DNA from: an uncultured bacterium
GTDB taxonomy: Bacteria; Bacteroidota; Bacteroidia; Bacteroidales; Muribaculaceae
Length of the DNA stretch: 64,000 nucleotides
Direction of reading: 5' to 3'
Assembly (NCBI GenBank): GCA_905214735.1
Contig: CAJMNI010000001.1
Span: forward strand, 1 to 64,000
A program made the translations under genes and the position numbers. The notes under the pieces are model-generated. The model was not told the DNA's origin. It was given only the letters and a program-made list of their open reading frames with translations, and searched no databases. Within the stretch, counting starts at the first letter, position 1, and each line of letters opens with the position of its first letter. Shown here one piece after another: positions 27,595 through 35,154 of the stretch.

Positions 27595-29211
27595 TTAGTT
27601 CTTTATGATCTTACTTACTGACTTATGGCCGTCGGCAGTGATGACACTGATCACATACAGTCCCGGGGCTACTGCCGCCATGTCGATTTCAAGCTCGGCG
27701 GCTCCGTTGGAGGCTACATCGGCGATAAGGGCTCCGCTTAAAGAAACCACCCGGCACGATGCAATGGCCTCTGTGCTCCTGATATAAAGGATGGTCGATA
27801 CAGGATTCGGCCCGACACTGATCATAAGTTCGGGACTCAAAACATCAATAACGCCTGTTGTCTGCATGAACGCCTCGGGAAGGAGGTTGGTCTGCCCCGA
27901 GAGTTTCCGGAGGGCAGGATAGCTCTTGTTGTTCTCGTTTTTCCATTCCCAAACTTCTTCGAAGTCCCAGCCGGCAAGCGACTTGAAAAAATCATACTGA
28001 CCCAGCACATCTGATTTCTTCTGGGTTGCATGGTAACCGAAGCTGTTCTGGCTGCCTGTCAGGGGAATGGCGCTCCATGAATAGTTGTCTTGAACGACAT
28101 TGCGCGAGTTGCTGTTGCCACCGAACTTTGCATTATAGTCAAAGCTTGACTCGAGGGCGCTATTGATGGCGACCGACTGGCGGACGTTTCCATAATTAGC
28201 CCCCACGATACCGCCCACATAATCCAGGCCTTTCACAATGCCGGTAGCATACGTGCGCTGGATTACGCCGGCATTCTTGCCTACCAGGCCTCCTACGGCG
28301 TTGTCGCTGGAGCTGGTGACTTTAGTGCCGCTGTAACAGTCGGAAATCACCGCCCCCGCGTTGTCGCCAACCAGACCGCCGGCGCAAATGGAGGAGGCGG
28401 AGACGGTGCCGGAGGTATAGCAGCATCTGATGCTTCCCGACGTGGCATATCCGACAAGCACTCCTGTATAGGTCATGCCGCTGACATTGGCGTTGAGCAC
28501 GCCGAGATTCTTTATCTCTCCGTTCTTTAAGCCGCCGAAGAGGCCTGTGGCTTCACCAAAAGCGCTGTTCGAGAGGTCGATATTGGAGATAGTATGACCG
28601 CCACCGTCGAAATGTCCCCGGAAGGGAGCCCCTTTTGAGCCGATGGGAGTTTTGAGCGATGATCCGTCAATATCTGAATCAAGACGCAGATACACGTCTT
28701 CTGCCCAGTCCATGGAAGTGGATGCAAGTTCCAGAAGATCCTCGGTTGTCTTGAGGATAAATGGATTCTCCTCGGTGCCCTCTCCTCCGGAATATGCGTC
28801 GGTACGTCCCTGTATCACCTGAATGGACAGGTCTCCGGTTTGGCCTCCCGCCGCATTCTTGGCGATGAAGCCCAGTTCGGTCAGACCCGCGAGTTCTGAG
28901 TCGGTAAGACCATAGAAGGTTTGGATATCGGCGATCTTGAAGGTGTAGGTCCCTCCGGAGCCGGTCATCTGGAATTTGGAAGTATTGACGGCATCCCAGG
29001 TCCAGGGAGATTTTTCAGTGCCGTTTATACTTTTGCACCAAGTGTAACAGTACACAGTGTTCCCGAGATCGGTGTCGCTCTGAATCTTGATTTCCAGAGC
29101 CTTGTTAGTCACCGCGGGTGATGGTGAAGACGAGATAGACTCTGCCCTGCTGACGATTGAGGGCACAGCAACCAATGACAACACCATGAGACAATGTTGA
29201 AATGTTTTCAT
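27595..29211 (-). CDS. Secreted GLUG-repeat protein with T9SS type A sorting domain
   Basis: This 538-aa protein has a signal peptide (MKTFQHCLMVLSLVAVPSIVSRAES). Residues 25-135 form a beta-rich domain similar to the Ig-like/starch-binding parts of SusE/SusF-type proteins (YTFKIADIQTFYGLTDSELA). Residues of about 145-340 carry repeated GLUG motifs (TGLFGGLKNGEI, GVLVGYATSGSI, GGLVGDNAGAV, GGLVGKNAGVI, GGIVGANYGNV), which form a beta-solenoid. The last 80 residues are a T9SS type A domain (SVGPNPVSTILYIRS ... PGLYVISVITADGHKSVSKI). It is first in a two-gene unit with the amylase, so a surface role in starch handling is a reasonable inference. Confidence 0.88.
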   Translation of the reverse strand: MKTFQHCLMVLSLVAVPSIVSRAESISSSPSPAVTNKALEIKIQSDTDLGNTVYCYTWCKSINGTEKSPWTWDAVNTSKFQMTGSGGTYTFKIADIQTFYGLTDSELAGLTELGFIAKNAAGGQTGDLSIQVIQGRTDAYSGGEGTEENPFILKTTEDLLELASTSMDWAEDVYLRLDSDIDGSSLKTPIGSKGAPFRGHFDGGGHTISNIDLSNSAFGEATGLFGGLKNGEIKNLGVLNANVSGMTYTGVLVGYATSGSIRCCYTSGTVSASSICAGGLVGDNAGAVISDCYSGTKVTSSSDNAVGGLVGKNAGVIQRTYATGIVKGLDYVGGIVGANYGNVRQSVAINSALESSFDYNAKFGGNSNSRNVVQDNYSWSAIPLTGSQNSFGYHATQKKSDVLGQYDFFKSLAGWDFEEVWEWKNENNKSYPALRKLSGQTNLLPEAFMQTTGVIDVLSPELMISVGPNPVSTILYIRSTEAIASCRVVSLSGALIADVASNGAAELEIDMAAVAPGLYVISVITADGHKSVSKIIKN

Positions 29212-29319
29212 TATGTTTGTTAATAAATAAGCCTTTATATGGCGATTTTAAGGATTATGATAAAGCTAAGTTAAATGTCATTTATTGACACTATTACATT
29301 GGTATTGCTTGCTGGAATG

Positions 29320-29351
29320 CAAAATTATCAAAAATATTTAAAATTTCCAAA
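29320..29351 (-). promoter_or_regulatory. Promoter of the GLUG-amylase unit
   Basis: On minus, TTTG (29351-29348) and TAATTTTG (29327-29320) are 20 nt apart, the best -33/-7 match in the window. It implies a leader of about 105 nt before the ATG at 29211. Confidence 0.65.
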
Positions 29352-29360
29352 TGCAATGCA

Positions 29361-29395
29361 AATTATAGTTCCAATTATAGTTCCAATGTAGTTCC
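29361..29395. repeat. 12-nt tandem repeats upstream of the GLUG-amylase promoter
   Basis: AATTATAGTTCC occurs at 29361-29372 and 29373-29384, and a shortened AATGTAGTTCC at 29385-29395. The array lies just upstream of the -33 element at 29348-29351 (minus), where an activator could bind. Confidence 0.7.
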
Positions 29396-29494
29396 CACCT
29401 ATCTTAACAAAGGGCAACAATAGAGGCTAAAGCGTGAGTGCTAAACTTTATGCAGCGAACAATGTTATATCTTAAAGATCTTAATATAAATGCT

Positions 29495-29731
29495 ATGGAT
29501 GATAGATTAGACACAGAAGAGCGCCGCGAACTTCCCGACAACCTCTACGGACTTCCCGAGCGCCGCGAATACCCGATGCCCGACGCCGCCCACGTGCGCG
29601 CCGCCGAGGCTTATTTCAGATACTGCCCGGAAGAGCTGAAACCGAAGCTTGCCAAGGCGATTCTCCGTTTCGCCGCCGAATATGGCGTCGACGTAGAGAG
29701 TCCCACGGTGCGAAGCTACGCGGCCGAATGA
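29495..29731 (+). CDS. Small conserved-looking protein of unknown function
   Basis: I chose the ATG at 29495 (MDDRLDTEERRELPDN...), giving 78 aa; an upstream in-frame start at 29438 is less likely. The phrase LPDNLYGLPERREYPMPDAAHVRAA resembles small proteins, often phage-related (DUF6582-like), that carry a [FY]GxPxxRxYPxPDxxHxxxA motif, followed here by a helical segment (KPKLAKAILRFAAEYGVDVE). It is soluble, acidic/basic mixed and has no signal peptide. It stands alone between divergent units; no phage genes are nearby. Confidence 0.65.
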   Translation: MDDRLDTEERRELPDNLYGLPERREYPMPDAAHVRAAEAYFRYCPEELKPKLAKAILRFAAEYGVDVESPTVRSYAAE

Positions 29732-29742
29732 CAACCCGGCAA

Positions 29743-29774
29743 ACAAAACAGGTTAACCTTGGAAGGTTAACCTG
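29743..29774 (-). terminator. Terminator of the aspS-que operon
   Basis: CAGGTTAACCTT (29749-29760) and AAGGTTAACCTG (29763-29774) form a perfect 12-bp inverted repeat. On minus it is followed by TTTTGTTTG, seven nt after the queF stop codon. On plus it may also end the small gene at 29495. Confidence 0.75.
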
Positions 29775-29780
29775 ATTCAT

Positions 29781-30248
29781 TTAGTAGTTGGCCAGTTCCT
29801 GTTCGCGACGGTGGCGGGCAAGAGCCTCGTGCTCCTCGTCGCCCCAGTTGGCGAAGGGATTGATGCTTATGCCGCCGCGGGGCATGAATTTGCCGCAGAC
29901 CTCGATATAGCGCGGATCCATTAGGGCCCGCAGGTCTTTCATGATGATGTTCACGCAATCCTCGTGGAAGTCGCCATGGTTGCGGAAGGAGAAGAGATAG
30001 AGCTTCAGGCTCTTGCTCTCCACCATCTTCTCGCGCGGAATATAGTTGATATAGATATGTCCGAAATCCGGCTGGCCGGTTTTCGGACATAATGTTGTAA
30101 ACTCCGGGCAGTCGAAGCGAACTATATATTCGTTCTCGGGATGCTTGTTGGCAAACGTCTCGAGGAGCGCCGGATTATAATCGTTGGGATATACGGTGCC
30201 CTGGTTTCCGAGCAGCGTCACTCCCTCAAGTTCTTTATCTGTTCTCAT
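29781..30248 (-). CDS. queF: NADPH-dependent preQ0 reductase QueF
   Basis: QueF reduces the nitrile of preQ0 to the amine of preQ1 with two NADPH. It is the short, YkvM-type (155 aa) form. The nucleophilic Cys54 lies in [12 protein letters not shown] with the general acid Asp61, and the QueF motif is [20 protein letters not shown]. It is last in the minus-strand operon, 45 nt after queE, with a terminator just beyond the stop. Together with queD, queE and queC the window encodes the route from 6-carboxytetrahydropterin to preQ1. Confidence 0.96.
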   Translation of the reverse strand: MRTDKELEGVTLLGNQGTVYPNDYNPALLETFANKHPENEYIVRFDCPEFTTLCPKTGQPDFGHIYINYIPREKMVESKSLKLYLFSFRNHGDFHEDCVNIIMKDLRALMDPRYIEVCGKFMPRGGISINPFANWGDEEHEALARHRREQELANY

Positions 30249-30293
30249 AGTAAAAATTCGGGGAATCCGCGGCTACGCGGCTTCCGGTTGCTG

Positions 30294-30929
30294 TCAGGGG
30301 ATGCCGAGGAAACGGTGGAGCTGCACGCTGAGCGTCCAGCGGGGATCGGCGAGCACGCGGCGCACGGTGCGCAGCCTGTTTTTCGCAAACTCCTCCTCGT
30401 CGGGCACATAGCAGGGCTGCAGATACATGATCGTGTCCTCCCCCTTGCATTTGAGCGAGAAATAAGGATCGAGATCCTGCCCCACGTCCACTACCTTGAT
30501 CTCGTTGGCGTAAGGGATCACCACGTTGGCGAAATCGGGATTCGACGGCTCCTCGCCCGGCTTGAGTCCGCCGGGGCGGCAGATGCCGGTCTTCGGCGAG
30601 CATGTGATCCAGTCGATGCCGTCGGGAAGCGGCACGGTGCCGTTGGTCTCGATGGCGATCTTCTTCCCTGTGGCCCTGCGGAGCAGATGGATGAAATCGG
30701 CGTCGATCGAGAGGGCGGGCTCGCCGCCGGTCATCACAATCCAGTCGGCTTTGTAGAGCTTCACGGCGTGGATTATGGCGTCATCGTCCATGAAGATCCC
30801 CTTCTCATGCTTAGTGTCGCAGAAAGGGCAGCTGAGGTTGCAGCCGCTGAAGCGGATGAACACCGAAGGATACCCCTCGTGATGCCCCTCGCCCTGAAGT
30901 GAATAGAAAATCTCGTTAATCTTTCTCAT
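30294..30929 (-). CDS. queE: 7-carboxy-7-deazaguanine synthase QueE
   Basis: A radical-SAM enzyme that contracts 6-carboxytetrahydropterin to 7-carboxy-7-deazaguanine. The [4Fe-4S] site is Cys30-X3-Cys34-X2-Cys37 (GCNLSCPFCDT), the short spacing typical of QueE. SAM-binding MTGGEPAL and the substrate-binding ETNGTVPLPDGIDWITCSPK are present. Length is 211 aa. The start overlaps the end of queD by 14 nt, so the two are probably translationally coupled. Confidence 0.96.
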   Translation of the reverse strand: MRKINEIFYSLQGEGHHEGYPSVFIRFSGCNLSCPFCDTKHEKGIFMDDDAIIHAVKLYKADWIVMTGGEPALSIDADFIHLLRRATGKKIAIETNGTVPLPDGIDWITCSPKTGICRPGGLKPGEEPSNPDFANVVIPYANEIKVVDVGQDLDPYFSLKCKGEDTIMYLQPCYVPDEEEFAKNRLRTVRRVLADPRWTLSVQLHRFLGIP

Positions 30930-31248
30930 AGGCGGCGATGTTCCCCTCGCTCTCCTGCACGGTGCAGCGGAAGCAGCAGGGCACGGAGTCCACCACCCAG
31001 CGGGCGATGTTCTCGGCGGTCGGATTGAAAGGAAGCACGTCGTTGATCACCTTATGGTCGAGCGTCTCCATAATGTCGCGCTTCACTTTCGTGAAGTCAA
31101 CCACCATCCCGTCGGCGTTGAGTTCGCGCGAGCGGCACTCCACGGTGATGATCCAGTTGTGGCCATGCAGCGTGGAGCACTTGCTCTCGTAGCTCAGCTC
31201 CAGTCTGTGGGCGGCGCTGATTTCAAGCGTTTTTCTGACGTAATACAT
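30916..31248 (-). CDS. queD: 6-carboxytetrahydropterin synthase QueD
   Basis: QueD converts dihydroneopterin triphosphate to 6-carboxytetrahydropterin. The zinc ligands His14, His28 and His30 and the catalytic Cys24 are present (AAHRLELSYESKCSTLHGHN), with LDHKVIND and a C-terminal ESEGN containing the conserved Glu. At 110 aa it is near the short end of the family but complete. It overlaps queE by 14 nt and begins 30 nt after the zinc-ribbon gene. Confidence 0.95.
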   Translation of the reverse strand: MYYVRKTLEISAAHRLELSYESKCSTLHGHNWIITVECRSRELNADGMVVDFTKVKRDIMETLDHKVINDVLPFNPTAENIARWVVDSVPCCFRCTVQESEGNIAAYEKD

Positions 31249-31278
31249 TCTCTGCCTCCGGCAATTGATTGGTTACGG

Positions 31279-32088
31279 TTAAGCCTTCTTCACGCGGCGC
31301 GTGGTTTTCTTCTCGGGAGCCGGAGCCGATTCCTCCTTGATGCCGGCCAGAGGGCCGTCGATCATGATGCGGCCGCAATATTCGCAGACGATCACTTTCT
31401 TGTGCATCTTGATCTCGAGCTGGCGCTGGGGCGGGATTCTGTTGAAGCAGCCGCCGCAGGCGTCGCGCTGCACGGTGACGATGCCCAGGCCGTTGCGGGC
31501 GTTCTTGCGGATGCGCTTGAAAGCGGCAAGAGTGTAGGGATCGATCAGCGGCTCGAGCTTCTTGGCGTCGGCCAGGATGCTTTCCTCCTGCTCGCGGGTT
31601 TCGGAGATGATCTCTGCGAGCTCTTTCTTCTTCTGCTCCAGGATATGGTTGCTGTCGTCGAGCTCAACGCTGTCGTGCTCGATGTCCTGAGCCTTCTCGT
31701 CGATCTTGGCGCGGGCGTCGCGGATGTTCTTCTCGGCCAGCTCCACTTCGAGGCTCTCGAATTCCTTCTCCTTCTCGAGGAAAGCGAACTCGCGGTTGTT
31801 GCGGACATTGTTGATCTGCTCGTCATAGCGCGCGATTTTCTGGCGGCGGTCGGCGATGTCGGCAGTCTTCTTATTGATGAGATCCTTGAGGTCGGCGATT
31901 TCGTCCTTATGCTTCGATATGCGGGTTTTCAGTCGTTCGATCTCGTCTTCGCGGTCTTTCACCTCGAAGGGAAGCTCGCCGCGCAGGATTTTGATTCGGT
32001 CGATTTCAGAAAGGAGCGTCTGAAGTTTGTAAAGGGCCTTGAGGCGGTCTTCCACCGAGCGTTCCTTGTCTAATTTCTTTTCTGCCAT
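31279..32088 (-). CDS. Coiled-coil zinc-ribbon protein (DUF164/CdsZ-like)
   Basis: This 269-aa protein is a long antiparallel coiled coil (residues of about 10-190, rich in Glu, Lys and Asp with heptads such as IERLKTRISKHKDEIADLKD), followed by a C4 zinc ribbon with CGGCFNRIP and CEYCGRIM. It ends in a basic tail (PEKKTTRRVKKA). Relatives in Chlamydia (CT398/CdsZ) and Bacteroidota are nucleic-acid-associated or secretion-associated proteins with no settled function. It sits between nif3 and the que genes in an operon, 107 nt after nif3. Confidence 0.92.
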   Translation of the reverse strand: MAEKKLDKERSVEDRLKALYKLQTLLSEIDRIKILRGELPFEVKDREDEIERLKTRISKHKDEIADLKDLINKKTADIADRRQKIARYDEQINNVRNNREFAFLEKEKEFESLEVELAEKNIRDARAKIDEKAQDIEHDSVELDDSNHILEQKKKELAEIISETREQEESILADAKKLEPLIDPYTLAAFKRIRKNARNGLGIVTVQRDACGGCFNRIPPQRQLEIKMHKKVIVCEYCGRIMIDGPLAGIKEESAPAPEKKTTRRVKKA

Positions 32089-32195
32089 AATGGTTGTAAT
32101 CTTTATTTTTAGTCCGGTTTGACCGGAAAGTTTTTTTTAATTCGCGGGGTCGGTATCTTTAGCGGGATAGGGATCTTTCGCGGGAGCGCAGTCCC

Positions 32196-32999
32196 TTAAA
32201 TGAAACCGATCGGGTTTTTCTGCGACTCTGAGAAGTAGACCACCAACGAGGGGAATCTTTCTCTGAGCACCCGGGAGAATATGCTCGCCGAGCAGCATTC
32301 GCTTTCGTAATGCCCGATGTCGGCGAGGATGATGTCGCGGGCCCAAGTGGTGAAGTCGTGATATTTCACGTCGCCGGTGACGAAGATGTCGGCTCCGGCT
32401 TTCACGGCGTCTTTCACGAATGATGCGCCCGAGCCTCCGCAGAGGGCCACGCGTTTCACCACGAGTTTCGGCGACTCTTCCGAATAGCGCAGGCATTTCA
32501 CGCCGAATTTCTCCTTCACCTTGCGGAGGAATTCCAGAGCCGGGGTCGGCTCGGTGTCTCCCACCACTCCGAGGCCGTACATCGGCTGGCCGTCTCCGCA
32601 GTCGCCGGGGCATTCCGCCGGGTGGAGCACTCTGACGTCGGTCAGCCCCAGCTTATGGGCCATCTCGTGGCTCACGCCGTTCCAGGTGGAGTCGAGGTTG
32701 GTATGGGCCGAATAGATCGCCACGTCGCGGCGAAGGGCCTCGATCGCCACCTGCTGCACTGTGTCGTCGCCCGTGAGGCTCTTAAGTCCGCGGAAGATCA
32801 GCGGATGGTGCGACACGATCATGTTGCAGTTGCGGCGCGTGGCCTCCTCGAGCACTTCGGGAGTGACGTCAAGGCAGAGAAGCACCGCCGTGACGTTCAT
32901 GTCGCGACGCCCCACCTGCAGGCCGGCGTTGTCGTAGTCTTCCTGCAGCGGCAGCGGCGCGAACGCCTCGATGGTTTCGGCTATGTCGCGGACTTTCAT
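32196..32999 (-). CDS. Nif3-like dinuclear metal-centre protein
   Basis: This 267-aa protein belongs to the Nif3/YbgI family of hexameric proteins with two metal ions per subunit. Metal ligands are visible in SHHPLIFRGLKSL (two His), SAHTNLDS (His and Asp), and near the C-terminus ILADIGHYESE (His and Glu). Lengths near 250 are of the short form, without the inserted PII-like domain. A GTP-cyclohydrolase-like or nucleotide role has been suggested but not settled. Its ATG directly abuts the aspS stop codon (0 nt spacing). Confidence 0.93.
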   Translation of the reverse strand: MKVRDIAETIEAFAPLPLQEDYDNAGLQVGRRDMNVTAVLLCLDVTPEVLEEATRRNCNMIVSHHPLIFRGLKSLTGDDTVQQVAIEALRRDVAIYSAHTNLDSTWNGVSHEMAHKLGLTDVRVLHPAECPGDCGDGQPMYGLGVVGDTEPTPALEFLRKVKEKFGVKCLRYSEESPKLVVKRVALCGGSGASFVKDAVKAGADIFVTGDVKYHDFTTWARDIILADIGHYESECCSASIFSRVLRERFPSLVVYFSESQKNPIGFI

Positions 33000-34754
33000 T
33001 TAGTCTTTAAGATCGATTTTGAGATTGAGCTCGTCGAGCTGCGCCTGGTCGATGGGCGACGGCGATTCGTTCATCACGTCGCGGCCCGAGTTGTTTTTCG
33101 GGAAGGCGATGACGTCGCGGATCGTGTCGAGTTCGGCGAGGATCGAGACGAAGCGGTCGAAGCCGAGGGCAAGACCTCCGTGAGGGGGCGCGCCATACTG
33201 GAATGCGCTCATCAGGAAGCCGAACTGCTCATGGGCGCGTTCGGGAGTGAAGCCGAGGAGCTCGAACATCGTGTCCTGAAGCTTGGCGTCGTGGATACGG
33301 ATCGAACCGCCGCCGAGCTCCGTGCCGTTGACCACGATATCGTAGGCCGTGGCGCGGACCTTGCCGGTGTCGCTGTGAAGCAGGGGGATATCTTCGGGAT
33401 TGGGCGAGGTGAAGGGATGATGCATCGCGTAATAGCGCTGCGTCTCGTCGTCCCATTCGAAGAGTGGGAAGTCGACCACCCAGAGGGGAGCGAAGACGCT
33501 CTTGTCGCGGAGACCGAGCTGGTCGCCCATCTCGAGGCGCAGGTCGCAGAGCTGCTTGCGCACCTTCATGGCCTGTCCCGACATGACGAGAAGCAGGTCG
33601 CCCGGTTTGGCGCCCATGCGTTCGCCCCAGCTGCGGAGCGTGGCCTCGTCGTAGAATTTATTCACGCTGCTCTTGACAGAGCCGTCTTTTTCAAACTTGA
33701 CCCATACGAGTCCCTTGGCGCCTGTCTGCGGACGACGCACGAATTCCGTGAGGGCGTCGAGCTGCTTGCGGGTGTAGGATGCGGCGCCGGGCACGCAGAT
33801 GCCGACCGTAAGCTCGGCCTCGTCGGCCACCGGGAAACCGTGGCCCTTGGCCAGGTCGGTGAGCTCCACGAACTCCATGCCGAAGCGGATATCGGGCTTG
33901 TCGCTGCCGTAGCGGGCCATGGCGTCGGCCCATGTGATGCGCGGGAAGGGTTCGGTGAAGTCGATGTTCTTCACATATTTGAAGATATGTTTCACTAAGC
34001 CTTCAAACATCTGGATCACATCTTCCTGCTCCACGAAGCTCATCTCGCAGTCGATCTGCGTGAACTCCGGCTGACGGTCGGCGCGGAGGTCTTCGTCGCG
34101 GAAGCACTTGGCGATCTGGAAATAGCGGTCGAATCCGGAGACCATCAGCAGCTGTTTGAAGAGCTGCGGGCTCTGGGGAAGGGCGTAGAACTCGCCCGGG
34201 TTCATGCGCGAGGGCACCACGAAATCGCGGGCGCCTTCGGGAGTGGATTTTACTAAGATCGGGGTCTCGACCTCCAGGAAGCCCTGCGAATCGAGATAGC
34301 GGCGGATCTCGAAGGCCATGCGGTGGCGGAGTTCGAGATTCTTGCGCACGCAGGGACGGCGCAGGTCGAGATAGCGATATTTCATGCGGAGGTCGTCGCC
34401 GCCGTCGGTGTTGTCTTCAATGGTGAAGGGCGGGATTTCGCTGCGGTTCAACACTTTCAGCTCGCTTGCGATCACCTCGATGTCGCCGGTGGGCATATTG
34501 GGGTTCTTGCTGCTGCGTTCAGCCACGCGGCCCTGCACCTGCACCACAAACTCGCGGCCCAGATGATTACCGGCCTCGGCAAGGTCCTTGTCGATCTCGT
34601 TGCTGAAAACGACCTGCGTGATGCCGTAACGGTCGCGGACATCCACGAAAGTCATACCCCCCATTTTGCGCACTCTCTGCACCCAGCCGGCCAGCTTGAC
34701 GCGGCTGTCCACATCGGCAAGACGAAGCTCGCCGCATGTCTTATCTCTAAACAT
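33000..34754 (-). CDS. aspS: Aspartyl-tRNA synthetase
   Basis: A class II synthetase of 584 aa that charges tRNA-Asp. The N-terminal OB-fold anticodon-binding domain includes [20 protein letters not shown]. Motif 2 is [18 protein letters not shown], and motif 3 is [13 protein letters not shown]. The bacterial insertion (GAD) domain lies between them, around [20 protein letters not shown]. It is first in the operon aspS-nif3-zinc ribbon-queD-queE-queF, placing tRNA charging beside tRNA-modification genes. Confidence 0.97.
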   Translation of the reverse strand: MFRDKTCGELRLADVDSRVKLAGWVQRVRKMGGMTFVDVRDRYGITQVVFSNEIDKDLAEAGNHLGREFVVQVQGRVAERSSKNPNMPTGDIEVIASELKVLNRSEIPPFTIEDNTDGGDDLRMKYRYLDLRRPCVRKNLELRHRMAFEIRRYLDSQGFLEVETPILVKSTPEGARDFVVPSRMNPGEFYALPQSPQLFKQLLMVSGFDRYFQIAKCFRDEDLRADRQPEFTQIDCEMSFVEQEDVIQMFEGLVKHIFKYVKNIDFTEPFPRITWADAMARYGSDKPDIRFGMEFVELTDLAKGHGFPVADEAELTVGICVPGAASYTRKQLDALTEFVRRPQTGAKGLVWVKFEKDGSVKSSVNKFYDEATLRSWGERMGAKPGDLLLVMSGQAMKVRKQLCDLRLEMGDQLGLRDKSVFAPLWVVDFPLFEWDDETQRYYAMHHPFTSPNPEDIPLLHSDTGKVRATAYDIVVNGTELGGGSIRIHDAKLQDTMFELLGFTPERAHEQFGFLMSAFQYGAPPHGGLALGFDRFVSILAELDTIRDVIAFPKNNSGRDVMNESPSPIDQAQLDELNLKIDLKD

Positions 34755-34845
34755 AGTATATACTATATAGCTTAAGCTTAGGCACTTGCGCCGCTCGGCC
34801 GCATAAGCCGCCCGTCGCAGGAACCGATAATTGACTTTTAACGCG

Positions 34846-34853
34846 CAAAGTTA
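34846..34853 (-). promoter_or_regulatory. -7 element (TAACTTTG) for the aspS operon
   Basis: On minus, TAACTTTG matches TAnnTTTG, with about 90 nt to the aspS start codon. Confidence 0.55.
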
Positions 34854-34932
34854 CCAAATTTTCCCCAAAAAAGCAAGCAAAAAAACGGCCCATGCCACGC
34901 CTTCAGCCGTTCGGTATCCTAACATCCACGCG

Positions 34933-35009
34933 AACCTGTCGGAAATTCCGACAGGTTGACACTTGCTCAAGTTCCCCATCAGAAGCAATTGTTCGGAATT
35001 TCCGAACAA
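34933..35009. repeat. Twin palindromes with TCGGAAWTTCCGA cores
   Basis: AACCTGTCGG (34933-34942) pairs with CCGACAGGTT (34948-34957) around AAATT. TTGTTCGG (34989-34996) pairs with CCGAACAA (35002-35009) around AATTT. The cores are identical apart from the central base, and they are 56 nt apart. They look like two operator sites or REP-type units. Confidence 0.75.
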
Positions 35010-35035
35010 CTGAATCGCGATGGCGCAATGAGTAT

Positions 35036-35079
35036 TCAACAGAAAAAGGGAGAGCCGCGGCTCTCCCTTTTTCTGTTGA
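35036..35079. terminator. 44-nt perfect palindrome, bidirectional terminator
   Basis: Bases 35036-35057 are the exact reverse complement of 35058-35079. The centre is GAGAGCCGCGGCTCTC with A5 and T5 flanks. It lies 76 nt after the stop codon of the 2588-aa protease gene and has a T-run in both directions. Confidence 0.85.
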
Positions 35080-35154
35080 TCTTCGCGCCTTCCGGCGGCG
35101 AAGAGTGGGGTTCTTTTTTATGGATCGATTGGTTCTTTCTTATGGATAGAACGG

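Larger units (their letters stand above)
34755..35154. other. 400-bp spacer: aspS promoter, palindromes and terminator
   Basis: No gene is visible. It holds the aspS -7 element (34846-34853), two similar hairpins (34933-34957 and 34989-35009), a 44-nt palindrome (35036-35079) and a repeated TTATGGAT piece (35118-35144) next to the protease stop codon. Confidence 0.7.

Noticed and set aside
32116..32143. TCCGGT-TTG-ACCGGA hairpin followed by T8 on plus
   Set aside because: It looks like a plus-strand terminator, but no plus-strand gene precedes it; it lies inside a minus-strand operon between nif3 and the zinc-ribbon gene.
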